Below, in pieces: positions 54,179 to 64,000 of a DNA stretch of 64,000 bases. The position numbers and the translations under genes are program-made. This stretch comes from Cognatiyoonia sediminum. Lineage in GTDB: Bacteria; Pseudomonadota; Alphaproteobacteria; Rhodobacterales; Rhodobacteraceae. The stretch spans positions 868,001 to 932,000 of the forward strand of contig NZ_FQXB01000001.1 of NCBI RefSeq assembly GCF_900129845.1, given 5' to 3'. Positions within the stretch are counted from its first letter, which is position 1, and each line of letters opens with the position of its first letter. The notes beneath the pieces were generated by a model. The model saw only the letters and a program-made list of their open reading frames with translations, was not told the DNA's origin and did no database searches.

Positions 54179-54813
54179 TGCCACATGACCATCACGACCA
54201 CCTCTCACCATCAGGACACCCTTATCGCAAGGATGACGACGTTGAACTGACCTATTGGCAAACGATGGAGATCGCTGTTCGTGAACTGTTGATAGAGAAG
54301 GGTGAACTTACGGCCGCGCAAATCACAAGTCAGATCGACGCGATGGATGCACGCAGCCCCGCCAATGGAGCCCAAGTCGTGGCACGGTATTGGACAGACC
54401 CAGATTTTGCAGAAGCCCTTCTCGCCGATGGCTCACAAGCGACCCGAGACATGGGGTATGACATTGGACCTATGAAACTCATCGCGCTGCCAAACACGCC
54501 AACCCTACACAATGTTGTCGTTTGCACCCTGTGCTCTTGTTATCCACGCAACCTACTGGGCCTTCCGCCCGACTGGTATAAGTCACGCGCGTATCGGTCA
54601 CGGACAGTGCGCGAGCCTCGAAGGGTGCTGAGCGAATTTGGTGTGGAACTCTCGCCGGATATCGAAGTGCGTGTGCACGACAGTACCGCAGACATGCGCT
54701 ACATCGTAATTCCCAATCGCCCAGACGGCACCGAGGGTTGGATGCAGGACCAGTTGGCAGAGCTTGTTACGCGCGACAGTATGATCGGAACCGGCCTTCC
54801 TAAGCATTCATAA
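54178..54813 (+). CDS. Nitrile hydratase alpha / thiocyanate hydrolase gamma-like catalytic subunit
   Basis: 211 residues. The metal claw VCTLCSCYPR (Cys116, Cys119, Cys121, Ser120) is present; Thr in CTLC marks the cobalt type rather than the iron type (CSLC). LGLPPDWYKSRAYRSRTVREPRRVL and RYIVIPNRPDGTEGWMQDQLAELVTRDSMIG are typical. The His-rich N-terminus (HDHHDH) is unusual. Hydrates nitriles, or hydrolyses thiocyanate if the operon is SCNase-like. No amidase or nitrilase gene lies nearby. Confidence 0.88.
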   Translation: MPHDHHDHLSPSGHPYRKDDDVELTYWQTMEIAVRELLIEKGELTAAQITSQIDAMDARSPANGAQVVARYWTDPDFAEALLADGSQATRDMGYDIGPMKLIALPNTPTLHNVVVCTLCSCYPRNLLGLPPDWYKSRAYRSRTVREPRRVLSEFGVELSPDIEVRVHDSTADMRYIVIPNRPDGTEGWMQDQLAELVTRDSMIGTGLPKHS

Positions 54814-54831
54814 TCAGCCTATTCTGGCTGA

Positions 54832-55743
54832 ATGACTAAGACGCCACCCTTGCAAGGAACCAAAGCCGATTGGTTGGCCGATCGTGCATTGCGTGGGTTG
54901 ATCGCGTCGGTCATGCAGCTCCCCTACCAAAGCCGCGTCCCGATGATGGGGAGCGCCTTAAGGCGCGCGATTGGTCCATTGGTTGGCTATCGAAAGCGGG
55001 CTGAGGAAAACCTAGCTTTCATCTATCCTGACATGTCACCGACACGGCGCCGCCAAATCGCTGAAGGGGTTTGCGATAACTTTGGCCGCACCCTCATTGA
55101 AAACTATTCCCATGAAGAGTTTGGCGATTGGATCAAAGACTGCGAAGCGACAGGTGCGGGTATTGCGGCACTGGAGTACGCGCGAGCTAAAAAGCAACCT
55201 GTGATCTTCGTAACGGGCCATTACGGAAACCATGAAGCACCCAGACAAGTCCTTACGCGCATGGGCTACGAAATCGGCGGGCTCTATCGCCCAATGGCGA
55301 ACCCCTACTTCAACGAACATTACTCCAAAACCATGACGAGCTGGGGCGGACCTGTTTTTGAACAAGGCAAACGCGGCACGATGGGGTTTTCCAAACACCT
55401 CAAATCCGGTGGCATGGGAACACTCTTATTCGATGTGAACTACGACAGAGGCGAACTGCTCCCTTTCCTTGGGAAGCCTGCCCGCACCGCCTTCTCAGCC
55501 GCCGAAATTGCACTACGCTTCGATGCTTTGGTCATCCCGTATTTTGGGAAAAGACTGGATGACGGATTAAGTTTCTCGGTGGATCTCGATGCACCGATAA
55601 AGCACACCGATCCTGTTCAAATGATGACAGACATTTCCTCAAGCCTAGAGAAGCGGATCGAAGACGCGCCAGAGCAATGGTTCTGGATTCACCGCAGATG
55701 GAAGAACAAATCCGGCAAATCAGCGGAGCTGAGCGGCACCTAA
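54832..55743 (+). CDS. LpxL/HtrB-type lipid A acyltransferase family protein
   Basis: 303 residues. Lysophospholipid acyltransferase fold with the catalytic HxxxxE in VTGHYGNHEAPRQ and a PQWFWIHRRWKN-type ending (PEQWFWIHRRWKN), as in enzymes that add secondary acyl chains to lipid A. The N-terminal amphipathic region would contact the inner membrane. Specificity cannot be read. It follows the hydratase operon by 18 nt and may be co-transcribed, which need not imply shared function. Confidence 0.85.
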   Translation: MTKTPPLQGTKADWLADRALRGLIASVMQLPYQSRVPMMGSALRRAIGPLVGYRKRAEENLAFIYPDMSPTRRRQIAEGVCDNFGRTLIENYSHEEFGDWIKDCEATGAGIAALEYARAKKQPVIFVTGHYGNHEAPRQVLTRMGYEIGGLYRPMANPYFNEHYSKTMTSWGGPVFEQGKRGTMGFSKHLKSGGMGTLLFDVNYDRGELLPFLGKPARTAFSAAEIALRFDALVIPYFGKRLDDGLSFSVDLDAPIKHTDPVQMMTDISSSLEKRIEDAPEQWFWIHRRWKNKSGKSAELSGT

Positions 55744-56415
55744 AACCGGACCGTCGGTTCCGTCCTGAATGATCACCGCAACTGCATCCGACCCGCTCAC
55801 CGTAGCTTCAATCGCCAAGGGCTCACCGGTGTCCCAAGTCATCGCATTCTGCCAGCTGCTGACGACGTTATGGTACGTCAATGACCGACCTGCGTTTTCG
55901 CCCCGGCGAATGTCGCGTGTAACGGCTGGCATAAACCGAACGATCTGCACCACGGCGTCCCCACTGAAAGTACCAACCTGGGTCGCGTCAATGCGAAGCG
56001 TATCGCCGTTCCGGTTGAGAGAGACTTCAACCGCATCTGCTTCAGCCCCATGTTTCTCAATTTGCTCCATCACCTCCATTGGCCGAGAACCAATTACATG
56101 ATCAACACCACCAAAAACCATTTGCGGGGTATAGATCGTCCTGGCACCCTTGGCGCGGGCAAAGGCGCGCTGCCGTTCCGTATGGGCAGGGTTCGCCAGG
56201 TCATCAACCCAGCCGAGGTAATCCCAATAGTCCACGTGTAAGGCCAGAGCGATGACGTCATCACGATCGGATAATTCCGCAAGAATTTCATCAGCTGGCG
56301 GACAGCTCGAACACCCTTGTGACGTATAGAGCTCCACAACGGTTGCGTTTTCAGCAACAACAGCACTGCCAAAGACAGTTGAAGCAATCGTAAAGGCCGA
56401 CAAAAGTGCGCGCAT
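55720..56415 (-). CDS. DUF1223 family periplasmic protein
   Basis: 231 residues with signal peptide (MRALLSAFTIASTVFGSAVVA) and a thioredoxin-like domain: VVELYTSQGCSSCPPADEILAEL gives a CSSC redox pair, followed by the family's LHVDYWDYLGWVDDLANPAHTERQRAFA and YTPQMVFGG. Likely a periplasmic thiol-disulfide protein; partner unknown. Its 3' end overlaps the convergent acyltransferase gene by 24 nt. Confidence 0.92.
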   Translation of the reverse strand: MRALLSAFTIASTVFGSAVVAENATVVELYTSQGCSSCPPADEILAELSDRDDVIALALHVDYWDYLGWVDDLANPAHTERQRAFARAKGARTIYTPQMVFGGVDHVIGSRPMEVMEQIEKHGAEADAVEVSLNRNGDTLRIDATQVGTFSGDAVVQIVRFMPAVTRDIRRGENAGRSLTYHNVVSSWQNAMTWDTGEPLAIEATVSGSDAVAVIIQDGTDGPVLGAAQLR

Positions 56416-56615
56416 GGTCGAAAGTCCTCGTTTCCTTCAACCAGAATTAAGGAATGAGCATTGAAATGACCAATCAACGAATTGCGAGCCTTTCGTTATG
56501 GATGTTTCAATCCCCAACCCAAGGTTGCACAGCCAAAACCCGTTTGTGACTTGATTGGCCTATTTGCAAGTCCGATACTAGTGCGACTCTCGCTCGTTCC
56601 TAGAAAGGTACTGCC

Positions 56616-59306
<2,691 letters not shown>

Positions 59307-59521
59307 GTCTTGGCCGAGTCAAGACCGGCGCAGCCGCCTCAGCTTGCTGAGGTCGCCTTGACGCGGGCATGACTCACATCAAACTTGAAAGGGCGTCTTG
59401 AGGTGCAAAATGCCCCCTCAAGCGCTTCTCGGCAGGTATCAAAAACACTGCAACCATACCATCGTTAGGCCCAAGCGGCGCATCTCAATTGGCTGAATAG
59501 AAATGCGCGGTAGCGCACAGT

Positions 59522-60061
59522 TTAGCTGCCTTCTGCCGCCTCAAGCATCGGCAAGAACCGTTGATCGAAATCAGACCCCACGAGCGGCCCGATAAAACGG
59601 CTCAGCACCGTTCCATCTGGCCCAACGATGAAGGTCTCCGGCGGTGCCGTCACACCCCAGTCCAATGCAACCCGCCCACGAGGATCAAATCCGGTGGCAA
59701 AGAACGGGTTTCCGTCCTCAATCAGATAGTCCCGCGCCTGATCGCCCGTATCCCTGAAATTCATACCGGCGATCCTATACCCCTCTTGGCTCAACCGTAA
59801 CAGCGTCGGATGTTCGGCGCGACACGGCGGACACCAACTGGCCCAGAAATTCACTATTGTGATCTCGCCGGAGGTGAAATCCTCCATCACTATCAGCTCA
59901 GTGCCCTCCACGGCTTCCGTCGGCACCGCAGGCACCGGCTGCCCGATCAGCGTAGAAGGTACCTCGCCAGCATTCTCTCGAAACATGCCGGCCAGAAACA
60001 GCCCTGCGAAGCCTGCAAAAATCAGAACCGGGATCAGCATAAGGGGAGAGATTTTACTCAT
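59522..60061 (-). CDS. ccmG: Thiol:disulfide interchange protein CcmG/DsbE
   Basis: 179 residues: an N-terminal membrane anchor (about 4-25) and a periplasmic thioredoxin domain with active site WASWCPPCRAEHP and the CcmG insert GITVVN-like (GEITIVNFWAS). It reduces apocytochrome c or CcmH in cytochrome c maturation. ATG 60061 has GGAGG directly before it and overlaps the end of ccmD. Confidence 0.93.
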   Translation of the reverse strand: MSKISPLMLIPVLIFAGFAGLFLAGMFRENAGEVPSTLIGQPVPAVPTEAVEGTELIVMEDFTSGEITIVNFWASWCPPCRAEHPTLLRLSQEGYRIAGMNFRDTGDQARDYLIEDGNPFFATGFDPRGRVALDWGVTAPPETFIVGPDGTVLSRFIGPLVGSDFDQRFLPMLEAAEGS

Positions 60062-60194
60062 CCTCCAAAGCCTCCAACCGACGCTTGGCGGCAACGGACT
60101 GGCGCCAGCTGACCCATACCAAACCAGCCACCAAAAGGATCGTCACACCGTAGGATAAAAGAACTTCGGTTGCGTATTTACCTAAATCCGGCAT
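60054..60194 (-). CDS. ccmD: Haem exporter protein CcmD
   Basis: 46 residues, a single helix (about 10-30) with a basic tail (RQSVAAKRRLEALEDE), the standard CcmD layout. It helps release haem-loaded CcmE from CcmABC. Recognised by position and shape; it starts at the ccmC stop (1-nt overlap) and overlaps the ccmG start by 8 nt. Confidence 0.88.
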   Translation of the reverse strand: MPDLGKYATEVLLSYGVTILLVAGLVWVSWRQSVAAKRRLEALEDE

Positions 60195-60922
60195 CAGTTC
60201 CTCGCCATCCGTCTTTCCAAAGCCTGCGCGCGGCGAAGCCTGATTTCCGTTCTGGTCCGCAGCAGCACAAGTGCAATGAACAACAACACAAAGCCCACGA
60301 TACATAGAACTAGCGGGAACCAGAAAACATCCGCGACGTTCTCTTCCGCGTCCAAGCTCAGCGACGCCCCTTGGTGCAGGCCTTGGTTCCAGAACAGAAC
60401 CGCATAGCGAGACAGTAGCGCAAAGACAGACCCAACAAGGCAGAGCCAAGACGTCAAATCAGCAGCTGTATCCCCGTCCTCGATCGCGGCCCAAAGTGAG
60501 ATGTAGCCGATGTAGAAAAGAAACAGGATCAAGAACGATGTAAGCCGCGGATCCCATGCCCAATAAGTGCCCCACATCGGCTGGCCCCAGATTGCGCCCG
60601 TCGCCAGTCCAATCACCGTCATCACAAGGCCAATCGGCGCTGCTGCTTTTGCCGCCAAGGCCGAGACATGATGGCGTCGGACCAGCCAGATCAATGACGC
60701 AATCAACATCATGATCCACGCATTGATCGCGATGAACGCAGCGGGCACATGGATATAGATGATTTTCACCGTCGACCCAAAACGCGCCGCGTCGGGCGTA
60801 AAGAAGTATCCCCAGATCAGCCCTGTGACCAAGGCCACGCCAGCAAGGCCAAAAACCCACAGCAAGACAGGGGCGGTCCAGCCCATAAAACGTCTTGGAT
60901 TTGCATATTCCCAAACTGACAT
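60194..60922 (-). CDS. ccmC: Haem exporter/haem-handling protein CcmC
   Basis: 242 residues, six helices. Presents haem to CcmE; the Trp-rich WGTYWAWDPRLTSFLILFLFY motif and flanking His (YIHVPAAFIAINAWIMM, and the second periplasmic His) are the family signature. Part of ccmA-ccmB-ccmC-ccmD-ccmG; ccmE, ccmF and ccmH are not in this window. Confidence 0.95.
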   Translation of the reverse strand: MSVWEYANPRRFMGWTAPVLLWVFGLAGVALVTGLIWGYFFTPDAARFGSTVKIIYIHVPAAFIAINAWIMMLIASLIWLVRRHHVSALAAKAAAPIGLVMTVIGLATGAIWGQPMWGTYWAWDPRLTSFLILFLFYIGYISLWAAIEDGDTAADLTSWLCLVGSVFALLSRYAVLFWNQGLHQGASLSLDAEENVADVFWFPLVLCIVGFVLLFIALVLLRTRTEIRLRRAQALERRMARN

Positions 60923-60964
60923 GACCGGTCCCTAACGTGCTCTTACCATGGCCTCAATACCCAC

Positions 60965-61621
60965 TTACCGCAGATTAACCCGCAACACTGCTGCAGACGC
61001 AAAAGGCAGCAGCGCGAAGGCTACTGCAGTGATCCCAGCCAGCAGCAACATCGGCGTTGTCGCATTCAAACCATCAGCGCCGCGTCGCACGACCTCAGCG
61101 CCAAAGATCAATGTAGGTACGTAAAGCGGCAAAACCAGCAGCGACAACAACAAACCACCGCGTTTCAACCCCACCGTCAAAGCCGCCCCGAACGTTCCAA
61201 TAACCGAAAGCGCTGGCGTACCGATCAGTAGCGAAATCCAAAGAAAGCTGTAGGCTGTCGTTTCTAGATTCAGGAGAAAGCCCAAAAGCGGCGCCACAAT
61301 CGTGAGCGGCAACCCTGTTGTGATCCAATGCGCGGCGGCCTTGATCAATGCCGCACCTTCCAAGGGCAGTGGCGACGTTGCTAAAAGCGCCAAGGCCCCA
61401 TCCTCAAAATCGAGCGCGAATATTCTATCCAGCGACAACAGCGACGCCAGCAAGGCCGCGACCCACAAGACACCCGGCGCAATGGCGCTCAGAAGCTCCC
61501 GTTCCGGCCCCACACCAAAAGGCACCAAGACGATCACGATCAAGAAGAAGGCCAAGCCGAGGCCCAAGCCTCCACCTGCGCGGATCGCCAAACGCAAGTC
61601 ACGCAGCAAAAGCGCCTTCAC
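60965..61621 (-). CDS. ccmB: Haem exporter permease CcmB
   Basis: 218 residues, six helices. Membrane subunit paired with the CcmA ATPase. ELLSAIAPGVLWVAALLASLLSLDRIFALDFEDGAL and LLVLPLYVPTLIFGAE are typical. Its start overlaps the ccmA stop by 4 nt; 42 nt separate it from ccmC. Confidence 0.94.
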   Translation of the reverse strand: MKALLLRDLRLAIRAGGGLGLGLAFFLIVIVLVPFGVGPERELLSAIAPGVLWVAALLASLLSLDRIFALDFEDGALALLATSPLPLEGAALIKAAAHWITTGLPLTIVAPLLGFLLNLETTAYSFLWISLLIGTPALSVIGTFGAALTVGLKRGGLLLSLLVLPLYVPTLIFGAEVVRRGADGLNATTPMLLLAGITAVAFALLPFASAAVLRVNLR

Positions 61622-62232
61622 AGAAACGCCTCATCCTGATCGAGCGGTGTTGGTGCGGCGATGTTTTGCGACAAATCATAAGTTGGCGCATCCAGTCCAA
61701 GATCAATATGCGTGGCGATCAAAGCGCTTCCGCCCGCTGCCAGATGGGTAGTTTGCAAGAAACTGGCGAACCGTTTTACCGAAACTTGATCAAGCGACAC
61801 CGTTGGTTCGTCCAGCAGCAAAACCTTTCGATTGATCACGCCCAACCGGGCCAAGCCAAGTCTGCGTTTTTGACCAGCCGAGAGCGTTCCAGCCAACCTC
61901 GATTTCAAGTCAGCCAATTCGAAATGTTCATATACCTCTTCAGGCACGGTTTGGCCGTAAACCTCTGCCCAAAAAGTTAGGTTCTCGACCACCGTCAATT
62001 GCGATTTCACCCCGTCTGCATGGCTGGCATACAGAAGCTCATCGGGATCAGCGTCTATTTCGCCAGCCTCCGCCTCTTGCAGCCCAGCGAGCGTGCGCAA
62101 CAGTGACGTCTTGCCGACCCCGTTGGGGCCACGAAGGATAAGCGCTTCGCCCGCAGGAACATCAATACTGACGCATTCTAGCAAAGGCAAACCACCGCGG
62201 GAAATTGTGAGATTTCGAACCGATAGTGTCAT
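61618..62232 (-). CDS. ccmA: Haem exporter ATP-binding protein CcmA
   Basis: 204 residues, small ABC ATPase. Walker A GPNGVGKTSLL, signature LSAGQKRRLGLARL, Walker B KVLLLDEPTVSLD and the H-loop Ala-Thr-His are all present. Powers release of haem-CcmE. First ccm gene, 32 nt after the Mth938-domain gene. Confidence 0.95.
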   Translation of the reverse strand: MTLSVRNLTISRGGLPLLECVSIDVPAGEALILRGPNGVGKTSLLRTLAGLQEAEAGEIDADPDELLYASHADGVKSQLTVVENLTFWAEVYGQTVPEEVYEHFELADLKSRLAGTLSAGQKRRLGLARLGVINRKVLLLDEPTVSLDQVSVKRFASFLQTTHLAAGGSALIATHIDLGLDAPTYDLSQNIAAPTPLDQDEAFL

Positions 62233-62264
62233 GCGTTGGAACCTACCGCGCCGCGCCTAACCAA

Positions 62265-62618
62265 TCAAACCGGCAAAAGCGCCAGCGCCACACGACGCCC
62301 TTCGCTCAGCAAGACGTTGTAGGTTCGACACGCGGCTGGTGATGGCATCGCCTCCACCCCTATGCCGGCGTCGTCAAAAACAGATCGGAAATCAGCAGGC
62401 ATATGCGCAATCTCTTTGCCTGTCCCCACGAAGATCACATCAACGTCGGCCATCGCGTCCAAAAGCGTCTGAGTGTCTTCGTAGCCGCCCCACGAAGTCA
62501 CGCCAGATGGCAACACAGCCGTTGCGCCTTCGAAGACCTTTCCGCCAATTCGAAAGAACCCCGGACCGTAGCCGTCAATCGGCTGACTGTCGTTATATTC
62601 GACCTCATTCAGGCGCAT
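62265..62618 (-). CDS. Mth938-like domain protein (DUF498)
   Basis: 117 residues, small alpha/beta protein of the Mth938/NDUFAF3 family. GPGFFRIGGKVFEGATAVLPSGVTSWGG and DVIFVGTGKEIAHMP are family motifs. The mitochondrial relative assists complex I assembly; the bacterial role is unclear. Between secF (its start overlaps the secF stop by 1 nt) and ccmA, a position conserved in many Rhodobacterales. Confidence 0.9.
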   Translation of the reverse strand: MRLNEVEYNDSQPIDGYGPGFFRIGGKVFEGATAVLPSGVTSWGGYEDTQTLLDAMADVDVIFVGTGKEIAHMPADFRSVFDDAGIGVEAMPSPAACRTYNVLLSEGRRVALALLPV

Positions 62619-63586
62619 CAGGCGTCAATGTCTCCATAGCGCGTGCCAGCCGCAACGGCCTTCTTTGACCAATCGCGCTTAACGCCAAGGACCAAAAGAA
62701 TCGCGGTTGCCACAAAGATCGACGAATAGGTCCCGATCAAAACGCCCCACATCATTGCAAAGACGAACCCGCGGATCACATCGCCGCCGAGGATAAAGAG
62801 CGACAGCAGCGCGAGCATCGTTGTCACAGATGTCATCAATGTCCGTGACAGTGTTTCGTTGATCGAGATGTTCAGAACGTCCTTGAGGTCTTTCTTTTTG
62901 TACTTCCTCAGGTTCTCGCGCACGCGGTCGTAAACAATCACCGTGTCGTTGATCGAATAGCCCACAATCGTCAGGATCGCCGCGATGATAGCCAGATCGA
63001 ATTTGATTTGAAGCTCAGAGAAGACACCGACCGTCAATACAACGTCATGAACAAGTGCAAGAACCGCCCCGACAGCGAACTGCCATTCAAACCTTAGCCA
63101 GATGTAAAGAAGGATCGCCAAGACCGCCAAAGCAACCGCAATAAAGGCGGTTTGGATCAACTCTCCCGAGACCTTCGGGCCAACGGATTCAACAGCGGTG
63201 AACGTCAGTGTGGGGTCCATCGCCTGCAACGCCGTTTGAACCTGACCAATTGTTTCGTTGGTCACGCTTTCTTCGCCTTCTTGGGCTTGGATTCGGATCA
63301 TTGCGACGTTTTGGTTTTCTTCGAAACTCGGATCGAAAACCTCGGTGATGGAGACATCCCCAAGTTCCAAGGGTTCAATCGCGTCTCGGTATTCCGACAC
63401 AACGATTGGCGCTTCCGCTTGCGTACGGATGCTTGTGCCGCCTTGGAAGTCGATCCCGAAATTCAGCCCTTGCACCATGAAAGACACGACCGCCAGAACC
63501 ATCATGAATCCGGAAATACCCAGCCACAATTTCGCGCGGCTGAAGAAATCGATGTTTGTACCCTGTTTGACCAGTCTTAGTCGCAT
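62618..63586 (-). CDS. secF: Protein translocase subunit SecF
   Basis: 322 residues, six helices and a large first periplasmic loop. Works with SecD to pull translocating proteins using the proton gradient. MRLRLVKQGTNIDFFSRAKLW start, NFGIDFQGGTSI, and the GYSINDTVIVYDRVRENL helix 4-5 motif are diagnostic. Directly follows secD (1-nt gap); the 12-codon upstream extension would overlap secD. Confidence 0.96.
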   Translation of the reverse strand: MRLRLVKQGTNIDFFSRAKLWLGISGFMMVLAVVSFMVQGLNFGIDFQGGTSIRTQAEAPIVVSEYRDAIEPLELGDVSITEVFDPSFEENQNVAMIRIQAQEGEESVTNETIGQVQTALQAMDPTLTFTAVESVGPKVSGELIQTAFIAVALAVLAILLYIWLRFEWQFAVGAVLALVHDVVLTVGVFSELQIKFDLAIIAAILTIVGYSINDTVIVYDRVRENLRKYKKKDLKDVLNISINETLSRTLMTSVTTMLALLSLFILGGDVIRGFVFAMMWGVLIGTYSSIFVATAILLVLGVKRDWSKKAVAAGTRYGDIDA

Positions 63587-63587
63587 A

Positions 63588-64000
63588 TCAAACCTCGATC
63601 GTTTTCGGACGACGCCGCGCAAACCAAATGGCGATCAAGGCGCGGGTGACAAAGATTGCAGTAAAGAGCGACGTGATAATGCCCAATCCCAAGGTAATCG
63701 CGAATCCACGTACCGGCCCTGACCCCATAACGAAAAGGATCGTCGCGGTAATGAAGGTCGTTATGTTCGCATCCAAAATCGACGACAGCGCTTTCTCGTA
63801 TCCGAGTTCAATGGCACGCGCGGGGCCCTTGGCGGTTCGCAATTCTTCTCGGATGCGCTCAAACACGATCACATTGGCGTCGACCGCCATACCAATCGTC
63901 AACACTATCCCCGCGATACCAGGCAGTGTGAGCGTTGCGCCAATCAACGAAAGTAGCCCGAAAATCAGAGCCACGTTGACGATCAAGGCCACGTTCGCGA
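63588..64000 (-). CDS. secD: Protein translocase subunit SecD, C-terminal part (5' end outside window)
   Basis: Only about 137 C-terminal residues are visible; the frame is open through the right edge. IVLTIGMAVDANVIVFERIREELR and NITTFITATILFVMGSGPVRGFAITLGLGIITSLFTAIFVTRALI are the transmembrane 4-6 signatures of SecD. The large periplasmic P1 domain lies outside the window. Confidence 0.94.
   Translation of the reverse strand, partial: ANVALIVNVALIFGLLSLIGATLTLPGIAGIVLTIGMAVDANVIVFERIREELRTAKGPARAIELGYEKALSSILDANITTFITATILFVMGSGPVRGFAITLGLGIITSLFTAIFVTRALIAIWFARRRPKTIEV

Overview
The window is one contiguous stretch of an alphaproteobacterial chromosome, almost certainly a marine member of the Roseobacter group (Rhodobacterales). 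The pointers are a DddP-type DMSP lyase with every expected active-site residue, a TRAP transporter, a VPLPA-CTERM protein, gene transfer agent (GTA) packaging genes next to the fab cluster, a LuxI/LuxR pair, and a PdhB carrying its own lipoyl domain. Coding density is high. I see no insertion sequence, CRISPR array or rRNA; there is one tRNA (Leu, anticodon TAG).

Layout. 1-5 kb: the end of a GST gene, a VPLPA-CTERM protein, then ilvB-ilvN behind a leader peptide and attenuator. 4.3-9.7 kb: an EF-hand protein, a nucleoside hydrolase, a GNAT enzyme, SelO, an EamA exporter and two tandem cyclophilins. 9.8-16.9 kb: pgk, class I aldolase, an FtsB-like protein and the pyruvate dehydrogenase operon, interrupted by a secreted protein of unknown function. 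16.9-25.3 kb (minus strand): GAP-family membrane protein, cysE, a GTA remnant (TerL plus small terminase only), mltG, fabF, acpP, fabG, fabD. 25.4-32 kb: a cytochrome b561-YceI fusion facing a second YceI gene, the rpsF-rpsR-rplI operon and trigger factor. 31.9-34.2 kb: a small secreted protein next to a GGDEF-EAL protein. 34.4-43.4 kb: a catabolic island (LysR, 2-oxoglutarate dioxygenase, zinc alcohol dehydrogenase, GMC oxidoreductase, TRAP transporter, IclR) for an unknown, probably small organic, substrate. 43.4-49.2 kb: tRNA-Leu, a possible small RNA, glnB-glnA, dddP, a hydrolase-OsmC fusion and bioY. 49.3-56.4 kb: DUF6314 pair, purB, luxI-luxR, a LuxR-like protein without its DNA-binding domain, a three-gene nitrile hydratase / thiocyanate hydrolase-like operon, a lipid acyltransferase and a DUF1223 protein. 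56.6-64 kb: aconitase, then secD-secF-Mth938-ccmABCDG on the minus strand.

How the genes work together. Core modules (branched-chain amino acid, glycolytic and pyruvate oxidation, fatty acid, nitrogen assimilation, cytochrome c maturation, protein export) look intact. The accessory modules are the most interesting: DMSP cleavage, a TRAP-fed oxidation pathway, and a quorum-sensing locus directly followed by a split-beta nitrile/thiocyanate hydratase. The best candidates for something new are the DNA-binding-domain-less LuxR homologue with its adjacent hydratase operon, and the GTA locus that seems to have lost everything after the terminase. All family assignments come from reading the translated sequence; no database search was possible.
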